Source of the DNA: Alligator mississippiensis | Lineage: Eukaryota; Chordata; Crocodylia; Alligatoridae | Length of the DNA stretch: 64,000 nucleotides | Assembly (NCBI RefSeq): GCF_030867095.1 | Contig: NC_081824.1 | Span: 350,398,203-350,462,202 of the forward strand | Direction: 5' to 3' | Shown: positions 53,866-64,000 of the stretch, in pieces | Numbering within the stretch: position 1 is the first letter of the stretch | Layout of the letters: each line of letters opens with the position of its first letter | Notes under the pieces: model-generated | The model's database searches: none | Seen by the model: only the letters and a program-made list of their open reading frames with translations | Told to the model about the DNA's origin: nothing | Position numbers and translations under genes: made by a program

Positions 53866-54963
53866 ATGGCGGGGCCGGCCGCGCCGGCGGAGCTGAGCAC
53901 GGCGGCGGCTGGGCGGCTGGCGGCGGCGGCGGCGCGGGGCGGGCGAGCGCGGCAGGCCGAGCTGCTGCAGCACCTCAGCCCGCCCCGCGCCCGGCCGCCA
54001 GAGCCGGAGGGCGCTCCGCCGCGGGCTGCCGAGGGGGGCTCGCCCCGGCCCGCGAGCACCCCGCGCTGCGGCCGCAAGCCGCGCCTGGGCAGCTCCCCGC
54101 AGCTGCGGCGGGGCGGCGGCGGCGGCGGAGACTCGGACAGCGCGTCGCTGGCGTCAGGCAGCTCGGCGGCCGAGGAGGGCGGCGGCGCGGGGGGCGCCGT
54201 GGCGCTGGACCCGCTGGAGCACGCGTGGATGCTGGCGGCGGCTGAGGGCCGCTGGGAGAGCCTGGAGGGGCTGCTGAGCTGCGAGCCGGGGCTGCTGGCC
54301 AAGCGCGACTTCGTGACCGGATTCACGTGCCTGCACTGGGCAGCTAAGCACGGGCACCAGGAGCTGCTGGCCCACCTAGTGGCCTTCGCCCGCAAGCAGG
54401 GGCTGGCCATGGACGTGAACGCGCGCAGCGGGGGGGGCGGCTACACGGCACTGCACTTGGCCGCCATGCACGGTCACTTCGAGGTGGTCAAGCTGCTGGT
54501 GGGCGCCTGCGACGCCGACGTGGATGTGCGAGACTACGGCGGGCGCAAGGCGGCACAGTACCTGGACCGTGGCACCCCCGAGGAGATGAAGAGCCTGGTG
54601 GGGGCGCTGCAGGAGGAGGAGGAGGACGAGGGCACGGCATCCAACGGGAGCGGGCGCTGGAGGCTCTCCAAGGTGCTGCCCACCAACCTCATGGCCTACA
54701 AGCTCTCCCACCACCATCACCACCACCAGGGCTCTGTGGAGGAGGCCGAGGCAGCCGAGGGCACAGCCGCCCCGGGCAAGGGCATCAGCAGGAAAACCTC
54801 CAACAGCAGCCGGATGAAACCCCGGCTGAACAAAATCCGGTTCCGGACACAAATCATCCACACCACCCCCTCCTTCCGGGGAGAGCCCGACGAGGAGGAG
54901 CAGGATGAGAAGCCCCTGAAAACATCCTTCAAACTCAGACCCAAATCCAACGTTTTTGGATAA
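53866..54963 (+). CDS. SOWAHC: SOWAHC, ankyrin-repeat protein (365 aa, single exon)
   Basis: SOWAHC (sosondowah ankyrin repeat domain family member C) is a poorly characterised protein with a SOWAH domain and ankyrin repeats; its molecular role is not established. The ankyrin block covers residues 116-235: a degenerate first repeat (EHAWMLAAAEGRWESLEGLL), then GFTCLHWAAKHGHQELL and GYTALHLAAMHGHFEVVKLL. Conserved C-terminal signatures are KPRLNKIRFRTQI, HTTPSF and the final FKLRPKSNVFG. A six-histidine run (282-287) and poly-Gly/Ala stretches are present. The start at 53866 was chosen because MAGPA resembles the known MEGPA start; the frame stays open upstream but that part is the GC-box repeat. 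At 365 aa it is much shorter than the ~525-aa human protein. After AARGGRARQAELLQHL (22-37) most of the SOWAH domain and the linker are absent. Confidence 0.93.
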   Translation: MAGPAAPAELSTAAAGRLAAAAARGGRARQAELLQHLSPPRARPPEPEGAPPRAAEGGSPRPASTPRCGRKPRLGSSPQLRRGGGGGGDSDSASLASGSSAAEEGGGAGGAVALDPLEHAWMLAAAEGRWESLEGLLSCEPGLLAKRDFVTGFTCLHWAAKHGHQELLAHLVAFARKQGLAMDVNARSGGGGYTALHLAAMHGHFEVVKLLVGACDADVDVRDYGGRKAAQYLDRGTPEEMKSLVGALQEEEEDEGTASNGSGRWRLSKVLPTNLMAYKLSHHHHHHQGSVEEAEAAEGTAAPGKGISRKTSNSSRMKPRLNKIRFRTQIIHTTPSFRGEPDEEEQDEKPLKTSFKLRPKSNVFG

Positions 54964-57900
54964 GGCGAGGCGGTGGGTGGCATCAAAGTCAAGGCCAGGA
55001 ACAGCCCAAATCCCTGCTCTCAAGCCCTGCTGCGCCCATAGCATCAAGGAAAAGGGGATGGGCACCTGGGCATCTTGAGCTTCCCTCGGGATGGGGTTGC
55101 CAAATCACTTGGTTCACTTCAGTGTCTGAAGAAGTGTAAACATTGCACAGAGCCCTCAGAGTGCGGCAACTGCAAGGAAAGCGGCTGCCTCGGTCAACTG
55201 TGCTTAAGGGTCACGTTCCCTGCCTAAGAGTCACATTCCAGCAGCCCTAGTCCAGGGGCAGCGGGTCTGGAAATGAGTTTAGGATCCGCAGACCGCTCCT
55301 TCAGAAGCCAGGCTTCTAGGTCTAGAAACCAAGGTGATGGTACTTCTGGTTTACACGTGCAGGTGTGATGGGAGGAAAAGATTTAAACACTCAGCTTCCA
55401 CACCTAATGGCTACACCATCAATAGTACTATAAATGGTACTGTGAAGACATGCAGTCTTCATGCACAGCTGACTATTTATGGGCTCCTTAAATATGTTCA
55501 TGTATTTTCAGAATGCTTTCCCATCCCCTGTCCCCTGAAGAATAATACCACTTGGAAAGTGAAGAGTAAGGTACCAGAGAGGAGAAACGTAGCAAAACTG
55601 CTCAAGTCTATCTTAATTTTATGCACTGAGAGTAGTCCCACTTGAAATCAAGTCATTTAAAATGCAGAAGCCCATGGGATTCCTAACAGCTGCTGAAGTT
55701 AAGGATGTACAGAAGTCACAGCTGTCTGAGGTACTGCTGAACTTGTTCTCAGCTGGACTGCTAATACAGAATAATAGGAGTGACAGGTCTCTTTTTAAAT
55801 TTTATACATCAAATAAGGCCATTTTATTTTATTCACTGTGAACCCTCAAATAGTAGATCTAGCACCATACAAGTTTATTGATGTTTGGTCAATTCCTGTT
55901 AATACCATTCCTGTGTAACACCATTTGAACTCATCTAAAATAGTCTTATGCACAACTCGTACAGTAAAGTCACCTTGTATTAGATGGAAGTGTGGGTGCT
56001 GTCGTATGAAATCTGCGTAAAATGCTACATTTCTGAAATGCAGTAGCACACTTACATTTTCGTTAGTAATTGTGTTGTATTTCAATTCCTCCAGCTCAAT
56101 GTGTGCAGAAATGCTTTTAAAACTATGGCAAGGTGATCGACTGGAATTAGATCGTACGTTCCTCTTTTGTTTTGGTATACTCGGTAAAAGCTGCTTAATG
56201 AAAAAGCATTTCTAATTTTATGTAGGTGGGGATGGTATTCACATTCCTAACCCTTTTATTTCTAGGGATGTGTCTATAAAAATGTGCTTTAAAATCAGAT
56301 CTCTAGTTTGAGATTTAAAATCCCTTTTTTGTGTATATAATTTTGAAATTACTCTTCAAAACAATGTTCTTAACCCCAAAGACAAGTGTATTCCAAATCT
56401 ATCCTTGACATTTTCTGGAAACTTGAATATTGGCCTTTCTGCTACTTAAACAATTAATTCCTGAAAAAGCTAGGAAACAAACATGTTGAAATACCTTTAA
56501 TCTTAAAGAAATGGCTATTGGGCTGGTCTTGGATGGTGGGTGTTTCTGGTCATAGAATCTTATCTGTGCCTAGATGTTAAAATGTTACCAGTTAAAATGT
56601 AGCACTCATCAAAGCATGTCTCAATTTACGCTTCCTCAAAATTATATGAGCATGTTTGTCAGGTGTCTTACCAAATGTATGCAGCTTTAGAGATGCAAAT
56701 CCCAGTCTGAGACAGTAGTTACATGCATGCCATAAGCACTCAAAATGTAATCAAGCAAATTGCTTCTGAGTGTTCTGCATATTGGTTTGTGTTGACAGCT
56801 TTAAGTGTTTCGGTGGTGACAGTTCAGTCTTTACAATCAACAAACAGAAGCTGTGACATGCTGGGGACTCCTCAGTTTGACTTTTTCCCCAGACCAGTTT
56901 TCAATTTCTGCACCCTGTGCTTGAGCCCATAAATCATATTCTTATTCATAGTATGGAGTGCAGACCTATATCTTTAGTAAATACTGAAAACAAACCTTGG
57001 TAAGCAATTCAGTAGTGTATAAGACTCACAATCAGGTGCTAGTCATTATTTTTGTGCAGAAAGACTAGAAATTTTGCAGATGTTCAGCTACATTTTATAA
57101 TTTGTAAGCTATAATATAAATTACATGTGCCTTCACTTTTTGGTTGTACACTACACATATGGGTATATTCAGCCTTGAAAAGCACCTTCTTTTTTATGTA
57201 TATATGGGGTAGAGCCAGCAATCTCCCTTCAGCCCCCTTTCTGCCACCCTTTAATTTAGTGCAACAACAATTGCATTCCTCATGGATAAAAGATCACTTG
57301 TTGCACCAGATGCCTAAATACATTCCGTAAGAATGCACTTCAAACTAGGTGCTCTGTAAATGTTCTGCAGTGCAGAACATAAATATCTTTACATTTCTGT
57401 AAAAGACATGTGGCTTATTATGATTGGAAGCTTCCAACAAGAGCTCTCGAGTGCAATTCTTTCCATGGTACTACCTATTGTTGAATACACAGAGTTCATT
57501 ATTATGATTAAAGGATCTTTATATACTGTTGAGAGAAGTGTTAAGCTGAAAATTGCACAAAACTAATAAATAAAACAGGTGCAGGAGTTCCAAGAGAATA
57601 TTTTGATCTGTTGGACTGTAGCACAAGCTGTACTACAAAATGTATTTTACAAGAACTTCTAATCTAGTAGAAACTATCTAGTAACTGAGGGAACTAAATT
57701 TGAGAATTATTAAATCTTTGCATACATATAATTCATGGTTTGAAATCTCAGATTGAAACTATAGTATATTGCTAAGGATCTCTATCCACCAAAAGCACCG
57801 AAATATAATGAGACCTCATGTTAGCACTGGAAAGTTTCGGGGTTTTGGGTTGGGTTTCGTTTTTTGTGGATTTTTTTTGTTGGTGTTTTTTTTTTTTTTT

Positions 57901-58505
57901 TTTCCAGACGTGGGCTGAAGTGGCACAAAGTGCAGAACCAGCAAAGTTCTACTGTAGCTTTTCAAAGCGTTTGCAGTGGCTAGCTAGTCACCATTGTTTT
58001 GCTTGTTCTATGGGACAAAAGCATTTTTATTTCACCCATTGACCTTTCACATTCCACTCACTTTTTTTAATAAGCAAAAACATAAGCTTTGCTATGGGGA
58101 TGGGTAATCTCTTAAAACCATTTGGGAGATTTATATTTTACTCATACTTCTAACTCACGTTATATCTGACATGTTTCCTAGAAAGATGTGAATTTGAACT
58201 AAAACAAATTGTGTGGTACAAAAACTGGAACACTTACAAGTGTCTAAAATAATACAGTTAACTTTATTGAATGTTTATTGGGTTTTTTCCCCCCCACTTT
58301 CTATGATAGTGTGTGATGCAACAAGACTGTAACTTCAACATTTGATAACTTTTATTGTATCTGATGCCTGAAATAGGCCTGGATGCCTGTCAGTTTTTAT
58401 TATTACAACTTTTTTTATGGATGTGTTATCTCAATGGAGGAATTAATGAGCAAAACTGTGCAAAGTTTAGTTTTAATGAAATAAACAATTCATGGGCATT
58501 TTATT
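54964..58505 (+). other. SOWAHC: Probable SOWAHC 3' UTR
   Basis: About 3.5 kb of AT-rich, repeat-poor sequence follows the stop codon, in contrast to the repeat-laden intron on the other side. An AATAAA at 58480-58485 is followed by a GT-rich stretch (GTCCTGTGTGTTAGGTTGG near 58516). An earlier pair of AATAAA at 57565-57574 is a possible alternative. The extent is inferred. Confidence 0.45.
58480..58485 (+). terminator. SOWAHC: Candidate polyadenylation signal for SOWAHC
   Basis: AATAAA with a GT-rich downstream element 30-55 bases on. It is the best-supported of several AATAAA hexamers 3' of SOWAHC. Confidence 0.45.
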
Positions 58506-60900
58506 CCTTTATTTATGTCCTGTGTGTTAGGTTGGTGTTTACCTATTGGCCTACCAAACAACACTACTTTGTTTTCCTAAGAGCTGAGATGACTGATGGG
58601 GTGTAATGTTTGGGAAAAGAACAATCTGTCTTTTTCTTTATAAGAGAGTAACATTTTTCTCTGGCACTTAAGTACCCTTGAACAGTTTGCTTTAAAGTTA
58701 TTCAAAATAGCTTTGAAGTTATCTGTGCCAGAGAGAACTGTTCTTGTAATCTTAGAGATTAGGCCTAAATGAAACATGTCTTGCCCTGAACCTGCTGTGT
58801 TTAAGCAGCTAAAACTTCTGTATTTGGAAGAATTAATATTAAAAAAGAAAATCTTACAGGCCTCTCTTAATTTGTGATTAACCTAAGTAACAACCAGTAC
58901 TTATTTTTCAACCCTACATAGCACCTTCCTTGAAAGGGAAGTACATTTTGTTAATATGATGCTGCAGAATTTTAGTGTGTCAAAATACTGACCTTTCTTT
59001 TGGTAAGGGAATGCACTCTCCTCATAGTAGAATTGGTGTGTACATCTATTGCGCTGCTGAGAACTGCCCTGTGCCCCATTCACTCCAGTGATAGGATCAA
59101 TGCTGAAATGCCCCACTATTTATCTTTCCTTGTTCTTCTGTTTTTCAAAATGGTTCCATTGGAGCTGAGACCATTGACTAGCCCACAGTCCTGTCCATCG
59201 TCCTGTTTTTTCCCAGATGCTCATAAAGGATGAAGACTACTTGAGCAGCTGAGAGGTAGAGTAGTACTCTCTGGCTGGATCTTGTTAATAGTCCCTTAAC
59301 ATTTGTTGGGTAGCTTGAGATGCCAGGGGTTGTGTCGCGATACTGCAAAAAAGGAATGGTAGAGCTGGGGCCACAGCACGGGTGTTCTTGTGTCTTGATG
59401 GGAAGCTTTTGCTGCATGATGTAACTTTTTACCCCTCTGTAGTTGTTATTATGCACAAAGCTTGCCCTGCCAATCAGCCTCCCCTTCAGAACAGATGTTT
59501 CAGCTATTTCAATAGTAGACATCTCAAGTACTCCTGCCTGCAAGTGCAGGGCAATTGAGAGTTTATGACAGCACATAAATTAAATGCATGCAGATGTTTT
59601 CCACTTACCTGCTGTTGATTACATGGGTTAAACAATTTCCCCATCAGATGAACTGAGGATTCTATTTCCGTAGAATAGGAAAAAGTCTGAAAGTGTCTGT
59701 ATGTTAACTGTGGGTTTTTATTGTGTTTATATCTGGAAATAATGTCATTACACTTTATCATAGATATAATGCTGATAGCCATAGTTGGGTTCAAGAAAAA
59801 AATATCTGTAGGATGTCTTGACAAGCATTTTGGTTTTTATTTTTGCTTTTGTAAAAAATACTGAGTAGATTTATGTCAGGATGCTCCCACCAGATCAGTT
59901 TGAGAAGGCAAGGATAAACCTCAGGAGGTATCTTTGTTGTACAGTATTTGGTCTACTAAACTTTTGCTCTAACTTAAATCCTATATGTCCAGTGGAAACT
60001 AACTGCAGACTAACATGGTTTAACAACCTCCCCTTGCAGAAGAGAACCAATTTTTGATATGCTCAGAACTAACTTACTGAGTACTGTTGCAAGCTGGTGG
60101 TTTAATTTTGTAAATGTTACAGGTGACAGAATATTTTAGATGCAACCTTTTAAGTTGTTCGTCTCTTGTTCTTGCCACTTCAAGGCGAGCGAAATAATCA
60201 AATACAGGGCAAATGGATGCAAGTAATTTTGAACTGAACTTTATTAGTCATTTGGCTTTCCAGCATCTCTTCAGTACAGCCTGTACCATCTTGCGTAAGT
60301 AATAAACAATTAATTCACTCTTCTACATCACTGTGTTGCAGGATAATCTCCTTGCACATTTTAATGTGTTTAAAATGAGACTTAGAGAAACAGGGAGCTT
60401 TCAGAAACACTGAACTGGAGCCCATGAAATATTTCTCTTTGCTGAAGTCTTAAAAACATGTCCTAACTCGATTTATACAAACTAGATCTGGGCGACTTCC
60501 CCTTCCCCACCCCAGGTAGTTTGAAAAATGCAGGTCTGGTGCAACTGAAATAAGAGTGAATTTTGATCAGACATAGCAAATGCTGACTGAGTTCTATTTC
60601 CTAAAGCCATCAATTCATTTTTAATGGAACATTTCAATATTCCATTTTCAAACTGTGTGTTTGAAATCAGCCTGATTGTTGAAGTGAATTGCCCCAAATA
60701 ATTTTTTTATTCTGATTCAGTTTGGTTTTGGCACTACCTGCCCCCTCCACCCCCCCCCCCATACACTTCCTCCAAAAATTTTGCACCTCTGTACTACATA
60801 CATCAGCAAATTAAGTTTCCTTTTAGATTTTTGTTATTGAGAGAGAGAGCGCCCAATGCTAAGCAACAGCTTGGTCTTATATGCTTTAGTTTGGCACAGT
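58506..60900. other. Intergenic, nothing recognised
   Basis: AT-rich sequence with only short open frames on either strand and no recognisable repeat, RNA gene or conserved protein segment. Confidence 0.6.
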
Positions 60901-60904
60901 TTCG

Positions 60905-60975
60905 TAGCTGTTAGGGGCTGGAAGGGACCTTACAGATCATTGGGTCCAGCTCCCTGCACTTGGGCAGGAAACCTA
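60905..60975 (-). mobile_element. CR1 3'-terminal fragment
   Basis: GGGGCTGGAAGGGACCTTAC, ATCATTGGGTCCAGCTCCC and GGGCAGGAAACC are the reverse-complement CR1 3' end. Only about 70 bases remain. Confidence 0.65.
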
Positions 60976-62984
60976 CCTATGACTTGGTTTTGTTTCTTCC
61001 AACTAGTACTATGCCCAACATCAGCTAAAAACAAGTTTCTTGAAATATGCTATTGAGCACTGTTGTAATAGTAAACAGTTTTCCTCAAAAAAAAATTGAA
61101 GTGGTGGGGAGGGCATCTGCAAGATAACTGGTAACAAAGTTTAGAAAACTTTCAAATGCCCATGGCAGTCTCTCCTTCTCCTAGTTTATTTTTCCTCATT
61201 CTTGAGAGGTTTTGCTCTACCCTTAAAGCATTTGCTGCCCCAAGTAATATACCTTGTTGATCACAGCTTCTAAAATGGGTGCCAAACACTTTGGTTCTTG
61301 CCAGTGCTTGCAGTAAGCCACTTTTTGGCACTACTAGAGCTGAATTCATTGCCAACACCTGTCAACAGTAGCAGGGAAATTTTACCTAATAGGTATCTAC
61401 ACTGCTGTGACTGCAATGCAGTGTTGACGTGTCTTAGCTAGCTTTAAATTACTAACTCGGGCAGCAAAACCTGCCTGAAAAACTGCATAAGTATTCTGGT
61501 AGCCAGTTCCCCCTGAGCTCTGTGCTGCTGTTTAGACTGTGGATACCTGAGCTAGCTAGATTATGGGTGCCTGAGCTAGCACACTGTAATATAGACAGAT
61601 CTGTAGAGAAGGTTTAGGGGTGACTTTCCCTTATTTTTCCCCCAGATTTCTGGGATGCACGATATTCACCTGCCTTGAGCAATTTCATTATTTCAAATTA
61701 AATAGTTTAACGTATTTAGTAATTGCAACATGTATACCTTTACCTTCCTCAGGGTGTATATATCACTATGCAACAACAGTAAGCCAGCCAATCTGTCAAC
61801 AAAAACCAACAGTTAATGTCTATGGCTATTCTACTTAACGTACGCAAACCAAACTGTAGCATGCCTACCAATCCTTGTTTGTAAAGCAGTTAACGTTTGA
61901 AAACCTTAGTCTTGTGCATATGCACATTCGGTTGAGCCCCTATGCAATATTATCATTAGAAAGAAAGACGGGCATTTCTTCAGCATTTTTCTCTGAAGGA
62001 CCCCACTGCTAGATTTACTCCAGCAAGACCCTGTCCTCCATTTCCCAGCTGAAGTTAAGATTCACTGCTCTTAGAATAGCCAATACCCTCTCTTCCTTCC
62101 ACATGCTAGGAGCACAACAAGAATTGATTCCAATAGTTTCTGAACTAGGAGTTGTCTCAGAGTCTCACAAGTATGGCTACAAGATAGTGAGTGGGGACAC
62201 ACAAAAGTCCCCACAGGACTGCTTTGGGGAAGAGGAGGAAGAAATATGTGAGTGCTACCTTCCCACTCTCCCCCATTCTCCTGCCTCCTTCCCTATTGCC
62301 ACAGGGAGGTCTCTGCAGGTTGGGGTTGATGTCAGCAAGTTGCCACCTTCCTCTTCAAAATCACTGTCTTGCATAAGAAAGGCAAATGGGTCACAGGATC
62401 CAAAACCTGTTCTCACTACCCTACTTACCTATGAAACATTCACATGTATAACTTGAAGATATGCCCCAATTCATATTTGTCATCCAATCTATTATACCAG
62501 CTTTTCATGAATACCATATTTACACAAATATAAGATGACCTTGGATATAATGTCTTCTACCCCCCCCCAATAATTACATTCTATATACAGAAAATTATAT
62601 ATTTGTTATAATGTTCCAGGTATAGAATCTAATTATTAAAGGTTTTCCTTGAATTTGTCCCCCTTCCACTGCTATAGCAGGGAAAATAAATCTGGGGGCT
62701 GTCAAGTGGCCCCCTTACCCTTTGCCCCCACAACTTATTCCCCCTGTGGCTTCTTCCCTCTTTCTTTACTGTCAGACCTTGCTCTCTCTGAGCACATGGA
62801 AGCAAGAGGCAAATTTGAAAACACTGACTTTGAATGAAACATGCCTCTAGTAATATGCATATAGGCAAATTACTATGGAAACTCATAGACTTAGTTCATC
62901 CAGAATTGATTAAAGGAATGCATCTTATCTTTTTTTTTTTAACTGCTGCAAGCTTTGGCACAGGTACTCCATAAACACTGGATC
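60976..62984. other. Intergenic, little recognised
   Basis: AT-rich sequence. A stretch near 61385-61600 (TATCTACACTGCTGTGACTG ... TAATATAGACAGATCTG) has the feel of an old MITE with decayed ends. A homopolymer C run lies near 62562-62569. No gene is seen. Confidence 0.5.
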
Positions 62985-64000
62985 ATCAGGCTCAGAGAGT
63001 AGTAGTTAGTGGCACCATGTCTAGTTGGCAGCCGGTATCAAGTGGAGTGCCCCAGGGTCAATCCTGGGGCCAGTTTTATTCAATATCTTCATCAATGACC
63101 TGGAAAATGACATAGAATGCACCCACAGCAAGTTTGCAGGTGACACCAAGCTAGGGGGAGTAGTAGATATGCTGGAGGGTAGGGCTAGGATTCAGTGATC
63201 TAGACCAGCTGGAGGATAAGGACAAAAGAAATTTCATGAGGTTCAATAAGGACAAGTGCAAAGTCCTGCACTTAGGTTGGAACAATCCCATGCACAGGTA
63301 GAGGCTGGTGACCAACTGGCTGGGCAGCAGAACGTGCAGAAAAAGCCCTGGGGGTTACATTGGACAATAAGCCAAATATGAGCCAACAGCATGCCCTTGA
63401 GAAGGCTAATAGCATACTGGGCTGCATTAGTAGGAGAATTGCTAGCAGATTGAAGGAAATGATTATTACCCTCTATTCAGCACTGGTTAGGCCACATCTA
63501 GAGGACTGTGTCCAGTTTTGGGCCCCGCACTACACAAAGGATGTGGACAAATTGAAGAGAGCCTAGCAGAGGGCAATGAAAATGGTTAGGGGGCTGGGAC
63601 ACGTGACTTCTGAGAATAGGGTGAGGGAACTGAGCTTATTATTTAGTCTAAAGAAGAAAAGACTGAGGGTGGGGGGGTTTAAAAGCAACCTCCAACTACC
63701 TGAACAGGGGTTCAAAAAGAGAATGGCGCTAGACTGTTCTCAGTGGTGGCAGATGACAGAACAAGGAGCAATGGTCTCAAGTTGCAGCAAGGGAAGTTTA
63801 GGTTAGATATTAGGATTTTTTTTTCTCACTAGGAGGGCAGTAAAACACTGGAACAGGTTATCCAGAAAGGTGGTGGAATCTCCATCCTTGGAGGTTTTTA
63901 AGACCCAGCTAGACAAAGCCTTGGGTGGGTGATCCAGTTGGGGCTGGTCCTGCTTTGAGCAGGAGGTTGGACTAGATGACCTCCTCAGGTCCCTTCCAAC
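62985..64000 (+). mobile_element. CR1 LINE, truncated by the window edge
   Basis: The plus strand reads [20 protein letters not shown], then [10 protein letters not shown] at the catalytic box (normally ADD), LVRPHLEDCVQFWAPHYTKD (63478 onward) and the C-terminal part. The 3' UTR follows, reaching GAGGTCCCTTCCAAC at the last base of the window. Frameshifts and the ADD to AGD change show it is inactive. The terminal octamer repeats would lie just outside. Confidence 0.9.

Larger units (their letters stand above)
52640..54960. promoter_or_regulatory. CpG island and head-to-head SEPTIN10/SOWAHC promoter
   Basis: CpG-dense, GC-rich sequence starts within the minisatellite and covers SEPTIN10 exon 1, the 950-bp gap between the two start codons and the SOWAHC coding region. 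No TATA box is seen near either gene; GC boxes are abundant. This fits a TATA-less bidirectional promoter. Actual start sites cannot be placed from sequence alone. Confidence 0.75.

Noticed and set aside
53281..53973. 230-codon minus-strand open frame opposite SOWAHC
   Set aside because: It is the antisense of the GC-box minisatellite and the SOWAHC 5' end; Pro/Arg-rich with no splice or start support.
1..64000. CRISPR arrays, operons, riboswitches or phage genes
   Set aside because: No regular direct repeats with unique spacers, no clustered same-strand compact genes and no prokaryotic gene signatures were found. Spliced exons and CR1/hAT repeats show vertebrate nuclear DNA.

Overview
This is a stretch of vertebrate nuclear DNA. 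It contains parts of two protein-coding genes that lie head to head. SEPTIN10 runs on the minus strand: ten coding exons can be traced from the ATG at 52916 down to the stop at 573-575, and the 3' UTR runs off the left edge. SOWAHC is an intact single-exon gene on the plus strand at 53866-54963. The two start codons are 950 bp apart inside one CpG island, so the pair probably shares a bidirectional promoter. No prokaryotic, plasmid or phage content is visible.

Organism: the interspersed repeats are CR1 LINEs, many short non-autonomous hAT-type elements with 8-bp target-site duplications, Tc1/mariner-type elements and a solo LTR. No L1 or Alu-like sequence is visible. With the high SEPTIN10 conservation this points to a sauropsid. 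I favour a crocodilian, with a turtle as the alternative; this is inference from repeat style, not from a database match.

Layout. 1-572: SEPTIN10 3' UTR. 573-32773: exons 10 to 2, separated by introns carrying DNA-transposon remnants, an old non-LTR LINE, a large imperfect palindrome (6962-8839) and a solo LTR (15736-16754). 32774-52886: a 20-kb first intron packed with repeats. These include three copies of one GC-rich ~1-kb hAT-like element (33.1-38.2 kb), CR1 copies, a tRNA-Ile-like head joined to a CR1-like tail, an unidentified decayed coding sequence (46.5-47.4 kb), and a ~68-bp minisatellite close to exon 1. 52640-54960: CpG island with SEPTIN10 exon 1, a ten-unit ~50-bp GC-box minisatellite, and SOWAHC. 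54964-~58505: probable SOWAHC 3' UTR with few repeats. 58506-64000: intergenic, ending in a CR1 copy cut by the window edge.

How the genes relate: SEPTIN10 is a filament-forming septin of the SEPTIN6 group and SOWAHC is an ankyrin-repeat protein. In human, each SEPTIN6-group gene has a SOWAH gene next to it, so this window keeps one member of an ancient duplicated gene pair. The most unusual points are the architecture of the shared promoter and the apparent loss of most of the SOWAH domain from SOWAHC.
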